NCBI GenBank assembly: GCA_017745075.1
Contig: JAGIAD010000001.1
Coordinates: 372,001-436,000, forward strand
DNA from: Sphingobacteriaceae bacterium
GTDB lineage: Bacteria; Bacteroidota; Bacteroidia; Sphingobacteriales; Sphingobacteriaceae
DNA: 64,000 nt
Reading direction: 5' to 3'
Made by a program: the position numbers and the translations under genes. Positions 1 through 9,544 of this stretch are shown here, piece after piece. The notes beneath the pieces are model-generated. The model saw only the letters and a list, made by a program, of their open reading frames with translations, had not been told where the DNA came from and did not search any database. How positions within the stretch are numbered: position 1 is the first letter of the stretch; each line of letters opens with the position of its first letter.

Positions 1-1023
1 GTTGATTTTATTTTGGGAATAGGGTTCAATTCCATTTGGCGTACGTGTTATTGAAGCCTCATTGGCCATTCTCATATAGGTAATATTATCAGCAAACTCA
101 TAATCTCTGGTATTTCTTGATACCCTGTTCTCTACCCTGAAATTAAACTGGGGTTTTCCATTCATCCCCATTTTGGTATTAATAAGCACAACCCCATTTG
201 CTCCCCTTGCACCATAAACCGAAGAAGCCGCAGCATCTTTCAGTACAGAAAAATCTGAGATATCATCTGGTTGCAGGCGTGCCATATCGGTAGGTGTTGA
301 TTCTACCCCATCAATCAAAATGAGCGGGTCTCTTTTACCAGCCCCAAACGTAGATAAACCACGGATATAGAAAGTTGAGTTATCTGTACCCCTTCCTGGC
401 TCGCCACTACTCTGAAAAGCAATTATTCCGGCAATACGCCCGGCAAGGGCATTGGTCAGGTTAGATGAAGGAGTTTTTAAATCCTTTACGTTTACGGTGG
501 TAATAGAACTAACCAGACTCGCTTTTTTCTGGGTATTACCAAATCCGGTTACTGCAACTTCCTGTAATTCAGTTGTAGCACTTTCAAGCCTGATATCCAA
601 AGTGATCACATTGCCAGCTTCAACTGAATGCGAAGCAAGTGAAATCTGCCTTGGCTTGAACCCCACACAGGAGATGGAGAGCATGGCCGATTTTGTAGCC
701 CTGATTTCGAACCTGCCAAAATTATCAGTAGCTACACCCTGATTCGCCGAGCCAGCAACCTTGATTACAGCACCGGGGAGCCCACTCGTCGAATCCCTCA
801 CAATACCTTTCACCACAATTTGGTTTTGGGCCATTGCATTAATACTCAAAAAGATTAGGACAAGCATCATGTATTTTGCCACCGCCCCGCTGTTAAAAAC
901 ACTTCTAACTTTCCTCATATTTTGCCCCCTGGTGATAACTGGCGATATCATCATTTTGAGAGACCTGCTCAATACATCAGGCAGATTGCGAATTTTTGGA
1001 TTTAAGCCTTGATTACTACTCAT
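1..1023 (-). CDS. SusC/RagA-type TonB-dependent outer membrane receptor, N-terminal part (cut by window edge)
   Basis: Reading the minus strand from an ATG at 1023 gives 341 open codons running off the left edge. After a hydrophobic export signal ending near AMAQN comes a carboxypeptidase-regulatory-like domain (VVKGIVRDSTSGLPGAVIKV), then a TonB-box-like VAVTGFGNTQKK and the plug domain (YIRGLSTF, LILIDGVE, ISDFSVLKDAAASSVYGARG). These are hallmarks of SusC-like receptors that import glycans or peptides across the outer membrane with a SusD lipoprotein. The SusD partner and barrel lie outside the window. A second in-frame ATG at 918 (MRKVRS) gives a more ordinary signal peptide, so the true start may be there. 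Unlike many Pedobacter SusC proteins there is no STN secretin domain. I see no ECF sigma or FecR gene next to it in this window. Confidence 0.9.
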   Translation of the reverse strand, partial: MSSNQGLNPKIRNLPDVLSRSLKMMISPVITRGQNMRKVRSVFNSGAVAKYMMLVLIFLSINAMAQNQIVVKGIVRDSTSGLPGAVIKVAGSANQGVATDNFGRFEIRATKSAMLSISCVGFKPRQISLASHSVEAGNVITLDIRLESATTELQEVAVTGFGNTQKKASLVSSITTVNVKDLKTPSSNLTNALAGRIAGIIAFQSSGEPGRGTDNSTFYIRGLSTFGAGKRDPLILIDGVESTPTDMARLQPDDISDFSVLKDAAASSVYGARGANGVVLINTKMGMNGKPQFNFRVENRVSRNTRDYEFADNITYMRMANEASITRTPNGIEPYSQNKIN

Positions 1024-1659
1024 AATATAATTGTTTTAATGGTTTTCTAGAGAATTTGACAGGCATAGCAATGCCTGTTCCTTTCCAGGATTAAGCATAA
1101 GCGTTAAAATGACGTTTATAAAAATAAATACAGAAATACGGGATAAGACAAAGCCTTAAACCGCTTCCGGTTAAACGTATCTGTTATCTGAAAAAATGGT
1201 AATGCCGACTTTGAAAAAGTTTTTAAATAGGCGCACTGGCCTATAGAGGATTAGACTTCTGTTCATAATAGTTATACCTGGTTAGTGGTTGGTTATCCTT
1301 ATTCTTGCTTAAAAGACAATAATCTTTTAATAAACGTCTAAATAACGTTTTTTAAATGTATGTACAATCGTTATATAATTATAACCGTATTTTAATATAA
1401 AACCACCATATTTTAACCCGAAAACAAAAAATGAGGGTAGATTTTTAATGGTTACAGGTAACAGAACTTTAAGTGCGCAAACACCACAGGAGTAAGAAAA
1501 GTACCAATAAACATATAGAAACAAGCAATATACCATACTTATCTGCTGGGCATGCCGCTTCTTTCTATCCCGATTTTAGAATAGCCTGTCTTTTAATTGG
1601 CTGTCGGACAGACTTCATCTTTGCAGGGAAAAAGAAAGCCACTTATTCTCTCATATTGA

Positions 1660-1689
1660 GGGATAATTTATTGTATAAAAATCAATATG
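1660..1689 (+). repeat. 30-nt interspersed repeat, copy A
   Basis: Identical to 59754-59783 over 30 nt (begins GGGATAATTTATTG, ends ATCAATATG). A shorter diverged copy lies at 14459-14486. All three are intergenic. The first two sit upstream of longer palindromic repeats. Confidence 0.8.
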
Positions 1690-1758
1690 ATTGACAGCCC
1701 TCTCACGAGTCGTCATTTCGAGCGGAGTGCAACGAAGTCGAGAACCACGCTTGCTCAA

Positions 1759-1862
1759 CGAAGCTAAATCTGTATCTATAGATTTCTCCATTTCGCTACC
1801 GATGAAAAATCGGCACGCTCCAGTCGAAAAGACGATTCTTCTATAGGATCTGTAAATGGTAG
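1759..1862 (+). repeat. 104-nt interspersed palindromic repeat, copy A
   Basis: Matches 60002-60105 with the same length and five mismatches by eye. It contains the internal inverted segments CGATGAAAAATCG and ATCTNTATCTATAGAT-like pairs and looks like part of a folded, mobile intergenic repeat. The flanking part (CGTCATTTCGAGCGGAG, near 1714) resembles the repeat at 55716-55806. Confidence 0.8.
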
Positions 1863-1897
1863 CTTGTCGATTGCTTTTCTTATATTAAAAAAGAGCT

Positions 1898-1912
1898 CTT
1901 CGACAGGCTCAG
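1898..1912 (-). repeat. CTGAGCCTGTCGAAG repeat element
   Basis: CTTCGACAGGCTCAG here is the reverse complement of 56011-56025, which lies inside purL. The motif is a familiar interspersed repeat core in many bacterial genomes. Confidence 0.7.
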
Positions 1913-1952
1913 ACCGACATCGTCATTATTTTTATTGAGTTTTAAACAGGCG

Positions 1953-4900
1953 CTAAGTTTCACTCCAATGCTTATAAATTTGCTTAATAAGACTGGGTAA
2001 GGCGATGAGCAATAGTGGCAGGGCCACTACAAAACCACCAATAACAGCAATGGCCAGCGGTTGATGCAGCTGTGCCCCTGCCCCTATACCCAAAGCCAAA
2101 GGCATCAAAGCAATAATGGCACCCAAGGCGGTCATTAATTTTGGTCGTAGCCGGGTAGAGATGGCAAAGGTTATGGCATCATCAACGCTTTGTTTGTCAA
2201 GCGATTCTTTAAACTGCAGAAAGGTAAATATCGCATTTTCGCCAATAATGCCCACAATCATAATCAAGCCTGTATAACTGCCAACATTGAGCGGTGTATG
2301 GGTAAGAAACAAGGCTAAATAACTTCCGGCAAGGCCAAGTACCGAGATCAATAAAATGAGAAAAGCTATTTTAAAATCCTTAAACAGAAACAAGATCACA
2401 CTAAACACCAGCAAACTTGAGGCGATAAGGATGGTGAGCAACTCAGAGAATGATTGTTGCTGTTCTTTATATGCACCGCCATACTCGATATGATAACCTG
2501 AAGGTAGGTTTACATTGGCATTTATGGTTTTCTGAACGTCTTTCATTACACTGCCAAGATCCCGGTTATCGAGCCTTGCGGTAACTACCCCAATGGTTTG
2601 CAGGTTCTCTCTGGCTACCTCTGCAATTCCTGCATTAAGATCAACCCGGGCCATCTGTTGAATGGGCACTGCCGTTCCATTGGGTAAGAAAATTTTAAGC
2701 CTGTTGATATCGGCCACACTAAAAGTCCTGCTGCCCGGATAAACCATACGGATGAGCGAAAGCTGTTGCTTATCATATAAATTGCCAATTATAGTTCCTT
2801 GCATGGCAGTTTGGAGCTGCGATTGAAAGGATGCGGGACTAACACCATACTGCGCCAGCATGCTAAAATTAGGCTGGATATTTACCGTTGGTCCTGAGCG
2901 TACAATGCCATCAAATACGTCGGCTGTACCATCTACATGCGAAACCAGGTTTGCTACCTTTTTAGAAAGCACCTGCAGCTTCTCCTGGCCGTTACCAAAA
3001 ATTTTCACCTCAACAGGCTGGGTAGAGCTCATTAAATCGCCCAGCATATCGCCAATTACCTGCCCGAAATCGATTACCAATGCAGGTTGCGTATGTTCGA
3101 TATGCGCACGTATCTCCGAAATTACTTCATCTGTACTTTTTTTTCTATCGTGTTTCAGCTGGATCAGGTAATCGCCGGTATTGGGTTCCGTGATAAAAAA
3201 ACCCATTTGTGTTCCCGTTCTTCTCGAATAGGCCTGAACTTCAGGGATTTTTACAATTTCCTTTTCTACCTGTCTGAGCATCCTGTCGGTTTCCTCGAGT
3301 GAAGTACCCGGAGGTGAAGCATAATCCATTACAATACTACCCTCATCCATTTCGGGCAGGAAACCCGTTTCTAAACGCGGAAAAATGAGTATAATCGATA
3401 GGATCAGCCCTAACATGAACATCATCGAGATATAAGGCCTTTGTACAAAATAACGCACCCAATTCTGCGATTTGACCTCGTGTATCACTACCTTTTTACC
3501 AGAAGCAGCGTGGCTGCCTCCTTTCCGGGTAAGCAAAAGGTAAATTACGGGCAGGCCAATCCAGGTAACAAAGAAAGAACAAACCAGGGTAATAATCATG
3601 GTATTGGTCATTACCTGAAAATAAGAGCCTGCAACACCGGTCATCAATACAAAGGGAACAAAAATTACGATGGTACTAATGGAAGAACCCAGCATAGCCG
3701 GAAAAAGATATCCAACGGCCTTGCTCAGCAGCCGCATGGTAAGTTCTTCAGGGTGTTCTTCATGTGCGCGATGAATCTGCTCTACTACCACTATGGCATC
3801 ATCAATAATTAAACCTATAGCAGCTGCAATAGCGCCAAGGGTCATAATATTGAGCGAATAGCCAATAAAATAGAGTACAATCATGGTTAAGCAAAGTGTA
3901 ACCGGGATAGTAATTAAAATGGTAGCACTTGCCTTGACCGATCTTAAAAAAATAACAGCAACCAAAATGGCTAATGCCAAACCAATTAATAAACTGTCGC
4001 GTACACTTTTTATCGATTCGTTTACAAAATCGGCCTGTATATAATAGGGTTTAATGCTTACACCTGCCGGCAGGATATGCTTTAGCTGTTCTACTTTGGT
4101 AAACATCTCATTAGAGAGATCGACCAGGTTGGCGTTCGGCTGTTTGATTACTGCAATCAGAACTCCATCTTTACCATTGGCATTAATGCGGGTATACTCT
4201 ACACTTTGCTGAATATTTACTTTAGCAATATCCATTACCTTAATAATCCGGTCGCCCTTTCTGCTCAACACCAGATTTTCCAGGTCGCTTTTATTTTTTA
4301 CGGTAGCATCGGTTACAGACAGGTAGAGATAATTGTGATCGGTGAGGTAACCGTTAGATTTTATAAAATTGGTTTCACCCAGGGCATTGCTGATCTGATC
4401 GGGTGAGATACCGAGGGTCTGCATTTTTTGTGCATCGAGTTCAAGCCAGTATTCTTTGCTCTTACCCCCTATAACACGGATTTCGGAAACGCCATCAACC
4501 TGCGAAAGAAAGGGTTTTACTGTATAGGTGGCAATTTTTTTCAGTTCAGCCAACGAATAATTGTGGCTTTCCAAGCTGTACCCGCTTACCGGAAGGATAG
4601 ATGGATTCATCTTCTCTACTGAAATGTTAACCCCGGCCGGCAATGATGCACTGATTTTGGCAATCTGCGATTCTATACGCTGCTGACTCAGATCGATATC
4701 GGCACCCGGGTTCATAAATGCAGAAAGCTCACAGCTGCCCCTGCTGGTGGTGCTCCTGACCAATTGAAGATTAGGCACTTGTTTTACAGCATTTTCTAAA
4801 GGACGGGTTACGGTAACCACCATCTTATCAACCGGCTGTAATTCTGCTTCGGCAATAATCTTGATCTTTGGAAAGGTAATTTCAGGAAAAAGCCCCGATT

Positions 4901-4991
4901 TTAACTGATTAAAGGAATAAATCCCGCCCACAATAATGATGAGCAGCATTGCCAGGATAGGATTTTTATGTGAAATGAAAAACTTATTCAT
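1953..4991 (-). CDS. Efflux RND transporter permease subunit
   Basis: The 1012-residue protein has the length and layout of an AcrB/MdtB-type RND pump: a first membrane helix at residues 10-30, a porter domain, a helix bundle, a second porter domain and a final bundle. The proton-relay pair is visible as IGLIIDDAIVVVEQ. The N-terminal FPEITFPKI segment is typical of the family. It would sit in the inner membrane and expel toxic compounds through the adaptor and TolC partner encoded directly upstream (2 bp from the adaptor gene). It closes a PAP2-TolC-adaptor-RND series, all on the minus strand with short gaps, so co-transcription is likely. I cannot tell the substrate; the metal-coordinating signature of CusA-type heavy-metal pumps is not obvious. 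Confidence 0.93.
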   Translation of the reverse strand: MNKFFISHKNPILAMLLIIIVGGIYSFNQLKSGLFPEITFPKIKIIAEAELQPVDKMVVTVTRPLENAVKQVPNLQLVRSTTSRGSCELSAFMNPGADIDLSQQRIESQIAKISASLPAGVNISVEKMNPSILPVSGYSLESHNYSLAELKKIATYTVKPFLSQVDGVSEIRVIGGKSKEYWLELDAQKMQTLGISPDQISNALGETNFIKSNGYLTDHNYLYLSVTDATVKNKSDLENLVLSRKGDRIIKVMDIAKVNIQQSVEYTRINANGKDGVLIAVIKQPNANLVDLSNEMFTKVEQLKHILPAGVSIKPYYIQADFVNESIKSVRDSLLIGLALAILVAVIFLRSVKASATILITIPVTLCLTMIVLYFIGYSLNIMTLGAIAAAIGLIIDDAIVVVEQIHRAHEEHPEELTMRLLSKAVGYLFPAMLGSSISTIVIFVPFVLMTGVAGSYFQVMTNTMIITLVCSFFVTWIGLPVIYLLLTRKGGSHAASGKKVVIHEVKSQNWVRYFVQRPYISMMFMLGLILSIILIFPRLETGFLPEMDEGSIVMDYASPPGTSLEETDRMLRQVEKEIVKIPEVQAYSRRTGTQMGFFITEPNTGDYLIQLKHDRKKSTDEVISEIRAHIEHTQPALVIDFGQVIGDMLGDLMSSTQPVEVKIFGNGQEKLQVLSKKVANLVSHVDGTADVFDGIVRSGPTVNIQPNFSMLAQYGVSPASFQSQLQTAMQGTIIGNLYDKQQLSLIRMVYPGSRTFSVADINRLKIFLPNGTAVPIQQMARVDLNAGIAEVARENLQTIGVVTARLDNRDLGSVMKDVQKTINANVNLPSGYHIEYGGAYKEQQQSFSELLTILIASSLLVFSVILFLFKDFKIAFLILLISVLGLAGSYLALFLTHTPLNVGSYTGLIMIVGIIGENAIFTFLQFKESLDKQSVDDAITFAISTRLRPKLMTALGAIIALMPLALGIGAGAQLHQPLAIAVIGGFVVALPLLLIALPSLIKQIYKHWSET

Positions 4992-4993
4992 GG

Positions 4994-5920
4994 CTATTTC
5001 TGGATTTTGACTTTGGCCGTATCAGCAATTCCATAATTTCCACTTGTAATAATCCTGTCGGTTTTTGAAAATTTAGGTTCGAGCACTTCAATGTTTTTTT
5101 CATTTTCGATGCCTTTTTTCACGTTTACCTTTACTGCCGTCGAATCATTAATCAGTTTCATTACCCAAAACTCATCTTCCGTTTCATTAGCCAAAACCGC
5201 CGATTTTGGCAATACCTGGGCCTGTGCATGCTTAACTTTTGTTAACCTCACTTTTGCAATCAAACCTTCGGGAATATCTTTACCTGCTCCTATTTTTAGC
5301 ACATAACGCTGGGTCTGTGCCGATGAATCAACAGCAGGCATCGTTCCTGAAACCATTCCGGCCAGTTTGGTTCCGTCTGGTAAAAGGATATCCACGTTTC
5401 TGTTCTGGTTGATCAGCTGATTATATTCGTAAGGTAAATCGAGCAGAAAAACCAGGCTATTGCGGTTGCTAATGGTAGCCAAAGCTTCCCCATCCTGCAC
5501 ATAATCTCCCTTTTGATGATTTACCTGAATAATTGTTCCGGCCTGACCGGCCCTGATATTGGATATACCCGAAAATTTAAACCCCGCATCGAGCTTATTT
5601 ACGCTATTGCCGATTGATTTTGCTTCTTTGGTAATTAAACTAAACAACAATTGATGGCTGCCTACCTGCTTACCCAGTACCGCCTGTACATTTTCTACAT
5701 AACCGTTAATGTTTGCCTTCACAAAACTTTTTTCCAGATAGGCCGAAACTGCCGAAAACTCCATAAATTCTGAAAGGGAACTGTCGCGTACGGTAGTCAC
5801 CTGAACCGGCGTAACCGGCGAGGGCTCATCTATTGTTTCAGTTGGTGCAGAATGATGACATGCTGAAAAAACAAACAACGAGGTTATGCCACTGCACATT
5901 AATTTTAAATAGCTTTTCAT
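4994..5920 (-). CDS. RND efflux periplasmic adaptor (membrane fusion protein), lipoprotein
   Basis: The 308-residue protein starts with a lipoprotein signal (lipobox FSACHH, Cys near residue 21). It then shows a split biotinyl-lipoyl-like domain (ANINGYVENVQAVLGKQV and RAGQAGTIIQVNHQKGDYV), a beta-barrel and a membrane-proximal domain. It lacks a long coiled-coil hairpin, which makes it shorter than AcrA-type adaptors. Its job would be to join the inner-membrane RND pump to the TolC-like channel. The gene lies 2 bp from both neighbours (TolC-like upstream, RND downstream), so the three are translationally close. Confidence 0.9.
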   Translation of the reverse strand: MKSYLKLMCSGITSLFVFSACHHSAPTETIDEPSPVTPVQVTTVRDSSLSEFMEFSAVSAYLEKSFVKANINGYVENVQAVLGKQVGSHQLLFSLITKEAKSIGNSVNKLDAGFKFSGISNIRAGQAGTIIQVNHQKGDYVQDGEALATISNRNSLVFLLDLPYEYNQLINQNRNVDILLPDGTKLAGMVSGTMPAVDSSAQTQRYVLKIGAGKDIPEGLIAKVRLTKVKHAQAQVLPKSAVLANETEDEFWVMKLINDSTAVKVNVKKGIENEKNIEVLEPKFSKTDRIITSGNYGIADTAKVKIQK

Positions 5921-5922
5921 GG

Positions 5923-7170
5923 TTATCGGTTCCAGTAGTTAAATTGATTGATCAGTTTTAAACGGGTAATGCTGGTTTGGCGCAGTAAATTTTGAGCAGC
6001 CAGGTAGTTGTTTATGGCAATAACAAAATCGGCTACTTTTAAATCGCCGGTACGCATTAATTTACTATCTACCTCTATCAAACCCTTGCTGAAACGGATC
6101 TGCTCATTAATTTTCGGAAAAAGTGCATCGGTCTGGCTTAACTGCTGACGAATAAGGTTCAGCTGTTGCTGCTGCTGGCGGATAAAAAAATTACGGTAAC
6201 CTGATATGGTTTCAGAAGAAAGACTAAGCTTATTGTATTGCATTTTTTTCTGGTGACCATCGTAAATCGGAACAGAAAAAGTGAAACCGATACTTGCACC
6301 AAAATTTTTATAGGGCTGCAAAACAAATGAAGAATTATAGCCCCCATTTGCATACACACCAAGTTTGGGTTTATAGTTAAACCCGACAGCGTTTTTTTGA
6401 TTGATATTTTTTAAACTGTCAAGATCGAAACGTTTATAAAAAAAGCCTTGAGCAGTTGTGCTGATTTCTGCATGCAATTCCGGATCAGCTAACTTCACCT
6501 GTGTGGTATCGGAAATACCTGCCAGATAGTTTAAAGTGGCATAATCATTTTTAAACTGTAGTTCGGCCTGTTTTAATACGAGTTGCTGTTGTTGTAAGGT
6601 AACTAAAAAGGTTAAGTACTCCGATTGTTTGTAAATATTACTCCTTGTTAATTTTTTAAGTAAGGTTTCTTCCTGTTCGAGCAGGGTAACCACTTCGCGG
6701 TTAAAGCCTACCTGTTCCTGACTGGCATAGGCTAAGATATATTGATCAGCGATAGATCTCTGCAAATCGTAGAGCGACAATTGCCTGGCATATTTAATAG
6801 AATCACTTTGAATTTTTATACCTTCCAGCTGGTTATTGATGCGTTTCCTGTTCAGCAAATCATAATTCACATTCAGCAATGCTTCCAGTGCCTGTCCGTT
6901 GGTAAGTACTTCATCGTAACCATAACCACGAACAACAGGCGCATACATCCCTGCAGAACTGGCTGTAACCTGTACCCCGCCAGTAGCCCTGACAATCAAA
7001 CTATCTATCCCTGCCGAGCGTTGCTGGTTTTGAAAATCCTTAAGTACCGGACTTGTAAATTCAGCCTGCTTTAAATAATAATCTAGACTTTTTGAGGGGA
7101 TTTGGGCTCCTGCCCCTGCCGTCCAAAAAGCAAGCAAGCATAAAAATAGGTACCTTAACTTTATATTCAT
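5923..7170 (-). CDS. TolC family outer membrane efflux protein
   Basis: The 415-residue protein has a signal peptide ending near AGAGAQ, followed by the two long helical repeats typical of TolC-like channels (heptad-like stretches rich in Gln and Leu such as VTLLEQEETLLKKL and QQQQLNLIRQQLSQ). It would form the outer-membrane duct for the RND pump. It follows the PAP2 gene by 37 bp, and I find no separate promoter there, so it is probably transcribed from the PAP2 promoter at 8037-8068. Confidence 0.88.
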   Translation of the reverse strand: MNIKLRYLFLCLLAFWTAGAGAQIPSKSLDYYLKQAEFTSPVLKDFQNQQRSAGIDSLIVRATGGVQVTASSAGMYAPVVRGYGYDEVLTNGQALEALLNVNYDLLNRKRINNQLEGIKIQSDSIKYARQLSLYDLQRSIADQYILAYASQEQVGFNREVVTLLEQEETLLKKLTRSNIYKQSEYLTFLVTLQQQQLVLKQAELQFKNDYATLNYLAGISDTTQVKLADPELHAEISTTAQGFFYKRFDLDSLKNINQKNAVGFNYKPKLGVYANGGYNSSFVLQPYKNFGASIGFTFSVPIYDGHQKKMQYNKLSLSSETISGYRNFFIRQQQQQLNLIRQQLSQTDALFPKINEQIRFSKGLIEVDSKLMRTGDLKVADFVIAINNYLAAQNLLRQTSITRLKLINQFNYWNR

Positions 7171-7207
7171 TTTTGGATGATTTCAACTCAAAAAATATTC
7201 AACCATA

Positions 7208-8020
7208 TTAAAATCTGCCCGAAAGCATTAATCCTGTGCTCCCCTGCTGGTGAAAAGGCATAAGCGTGAAATTGCTTTCTTTTTTTGCAGTGAAAAGGCT
7301 TTTAATGTAAGGATAAACCAGATAGGATATTTTAGTCGAAGCAATTCCAAACCCTGCTCCTGCCACTACATCGCTAAACCAGTGTTTATTGTTGTACATC
7401 CTAAGCGTTCCGGTAGCCGTAGCAACAAAATAGCCTGCATAACCAATCCAGGGGTTCACATCCTTATACTCCTGGTGCAGAAATTCTGCGGCCATAAATG
7501 CAGATGCGGTATGTCCCGATGGAAAAGAATTTAGTCCCGAGCCATCAGGCCTTTCCCTGCCTACACCCTGTTTAACAAAATGAGTAGAAACTCCCATAAT
7601 TGCCGCAGAGGTTACATATAACATAGAAGCATCAAATAAATTGTGCTTACCTTTTATGCCCGATAAATTAAGCGCATAAACTGCTGCTGCAGGTGCCAAC
7701 TGGAGGTAATCATCAACATGGGCCGCAAATAAAGGATGGTCTTCCTGTAATTCTGCCCTGGTACTTACATCCAATTGCTTTAAAGCCCCATGATCGTAAA
7801 CAGTAGCAAAGCCATAACCCATTAATACCACAGGTACGATAAATGTTGCTGCCTGAAACCTTTTTTTGGGAATCGGATTACCAGTGTACCACCTTCCTAA
7901 CGAATCTGCGGGAACATTTTTAACAGAATCTATACCTTGAATGGAATCAGTAACAGCTATGGCATAAGTATGGCCTATATAACTTATCATCATCAACAGC
8001 ATCCACAAAAATCTTTTCAT
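7208..8020 (-). CDS. PAP2-family membrane-associated phosphatase
   Basis: The 270-residue protein has an N-terminal signal or anchor and the three PAP2 signatures in order: KQGVGRERP, FPSGHTASAF and KHWFSDVVAG. The catalytic His residues of motifs 2 and 3 are present. PAP2 enzymes dephosphorylate lipid phosphates such as undecaprenyl pyrophosphate, phosphatidic acid or lipid A phosphates in the periplasm. It is the first gene of the PAP2-TolC-adaptor-RND series. Its promoter carries the direct repeat shared with three other promoters nearby, which fits an envelope-stress or envelope-modification role (inference). Confidence 0.9.
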   Translation of the reverse strand: MKRFLWMLLMMISYIGHTYAIAVTDSIQGIDSVKNVPADSLGRWYTGNPIPKKRFQAATFIVPVVLMGYGFATVYDHGALKQLDVSTRAELQEDHPLFAAHVDDYLQLAPAAAVYALNLSGIKGKHNLFDASMLYVTSAAIMGVSTHFVKQGVGRERPDGSGLNSFPSGHTASAFMAAEFLHQEYKDVNPWIGYAGYFVATATGTLRMYNNKHWFSDVVAGAGFGIASTKISYLVYPYIKSLFTAKKESNFTLMPFHQQGSTGLMLSGRF

Positions 8021-8036
8021 CGTTTAAATTTTAAAT

Positions 8037-8068
8037 CAAAACTAGAAGTGAATTATGAAGAAATTCTG
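8037..8068 (-). promoter_or_regulatory. Promoter with 11-bp direct-repeat box for the PAP2/RND operon
   Basis: On the minus strand CAGAATT (8068-8062), four bases, CATAATT (8057-8051), six bases and the -7 box TAGTTTTG (8044-8037). Repeat period is 11 bp. The start codon follows 17 nt after the -7 box. The same spacing occurs at 10903-10934, 11449-11480 and 12317-12348. Confidence 0.75.
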
Positions 8069-8290
8069 TAGTTAGCTGTAGTTCGAATATTTAGGATTTT
8101 TTCTGGTTTATGCAGGGGATTTTTAATCTTTATATTCTGTCATTAATGATCCACATTACACAAACAAGGTTCGTAGTAAGGAAACTTGGCAATTGGTTGA
8201 AACCTCCCGCAGATATCGCTGATCTACGCAGAAAGTATTCGTCTCTGTAGCAATTGCATTCTCTTTTACCCTGTACTCTCCCTTTGCGGG

Positions 8291-9544
8291 TTAAGCACCA
8301 AAATAAACGATAAAAACATGCTCCCCATTTTCCTCCCGATAATCAATGCGAAAGCCATAAAGGTTACAGATCTGTTTCGTTATGGCCAGGCCAAGTCCCA
8401 ACCCGTCAGAATCTGCGGCTTTTGAAAATCGATCGAAGATTTTGGTTTGTAGCTGGCGGGCTTTACCCGAATTAGAAATGGTTAAACTTTGCTCATCTAA
8501 TTTAACAAAAATGTATCCGCCGGTTACATTATGGCGCACGGCGTTACTAAAAAGATTGTTCAACAGGATGTCTGCCAGGTAACGGCTCATTTTAACCTCA
8601 ACAGGGGCAAGTTCTTCAGTAAGTACCAGTTTGCTTTTTTCCAATAGTTCCTGAAACTGACGGATCTTTGCCTGTACCATTTCTTTGAGTTCGATATGCT
8701 GGAAATCAGGAATGAGGTTATTTTCAATTTTGGCCAGCAAAAGTAGCGATTGATGCAACCGTGATAACCTGCCGGTGGCATGGTAAATATCTTCCAATAA
8801 TGCGCCCTGCTGCTCGGTAAACGACTCTGTTTGCAGCAAAGAATCCAGTTTGGAATTAATTACGGCTAATGGGGTCATCATTTCGTGCGAGGCATTATCG
8901 GTAAAACTTTTAAGCTCTTTATAATCCTGTCTTACCCTTTCGGCCATGGCATTTACCGATTTATTTAGTTCATTAAACTCGTCTATTTTGGTCGGTTCCT
9001 GTTCAATAGTATCCATCCTGGTTACTTCAAAAGCTTTCATCCGGTTCAAAATAGAATAAAATGGCCGCCAAAGCCTGTTCAACACAAATCTGTTAATCAG
9101 CAGTAAGGATAAAAGCAAAATAACCGTGATTCCGAGTGTTATTAAAAGAATGATTCTGATAAGATCTTCTGATTCTACCCTCGATTTGGTTATCGTTACC
9201 GCTATTGTTTTGCCATTTAAATGGACAACGGTAACCAGGCTTCTGCCGGGTTCGTTTTTACGTTCTTTCGGGTTAAAATAAATGGTGTTCAGGAATTCCC
9301 TTTCAAAAGTGGTTACATTCAGGGTTTTATATGATACCTGCTGATCGAGGTAACTCGCAGGCAACGGGAGTTTATGGAAAGTGTTTACATACTGGTTAAT
9401 TTCATTTTCTTCAACAGCCAAATCGCGATCTAATTTTTCGGTCAGGATAAAATGGATTACGACATAATAAATAATCCCGGTAATGATCAGTACAATGATA
9501 GAAGTTAAAATATTGGCCTTATTATAACGGTTGGAGAGTTTCAT
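8291..9544 (-). CDS. Sensor histidine kinase of an OmpR-type two-component system
   Basis: The 417-residue protein has two membrane helices (about 13-33 and 130-150) around a periplasmic sensor of about 95 residues, a HAMP-like linker, a HisKA domain with the H-box NASHEMMTPL (His220) and an ATPase domain with the N-box NLFSNAVRHN and G-box DGLGLGLAI. It would sense an unknown envelope signal and phosphorylate the regulator encoded upstream, with which it overlaps by 4 bp. The divergently arranged and flanking genes (efflux pump, PAP2, HD protein, lipoprotein, LtaS-like protein) and their shared promoter box suggest an envelope-stress circuit. Confidence 0.93.
   Translation of the reverse strand: MKLSNRYNKANILTSIIVLIITGIIYYVVIHFILTEKLDRDLAVEENEINQYVNTFHKLPLPASYLDQQVSYKTLNVTTFEREFLNTIYFNPKERKNEPGRSLVTVVHLNGKTIAVTITKSRVESEDLIRIILLITLGITVILLLSLLLINRFVLNRLWRPFYSILNRMKAFEVTRMDTIEQEPTKIDEFNELNKSVNAMAERVRQDYKELKSFTDNASHEMMTPLAVINSKLDSLLQTESFTEQQGALLEDIYHATGRLSRLHQSLLLLAKIENNLIPDFQHIELKEMVQAKIRQFQELLEKSKLVLTEELAPVEVKMSRYLADILLNNLFSNAVRHNVTGGYIFVKLDEQSLTISNSGKARQLQTKIFDRFSKAADSDGLGLGLAITKQICNLYGFRIDYREENGEHVFIVYFGA

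Larger units (their letters stand above)
1024..1952. other. Intergenic region with interspersed repeats
   Basis: I see no convincing gene here. The short frames are AT-rich and partly made of repeat sequence. The left part should hold the promoter of the SusC-like gene. From about 1660 it carries repeat copies: a 30-nt element at 1660-1689, a 104-nt element at 1759-1862 and the CTTCGACAGGCTCAG element at 1898-1912. Each of these recurs elsewhere in the window. Confidence 0.7.

Noticed and set aside
1473..1694. 73-codon plus-strand open frame
   Set aside because: It overlaps interspersed repeat sequence, has no recognisable protein features and no promoter.
8382..8582. Plus-strand frames inside the kinase and other genes
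   Set aside because: They are antisense shadows of well-supported coding regions.
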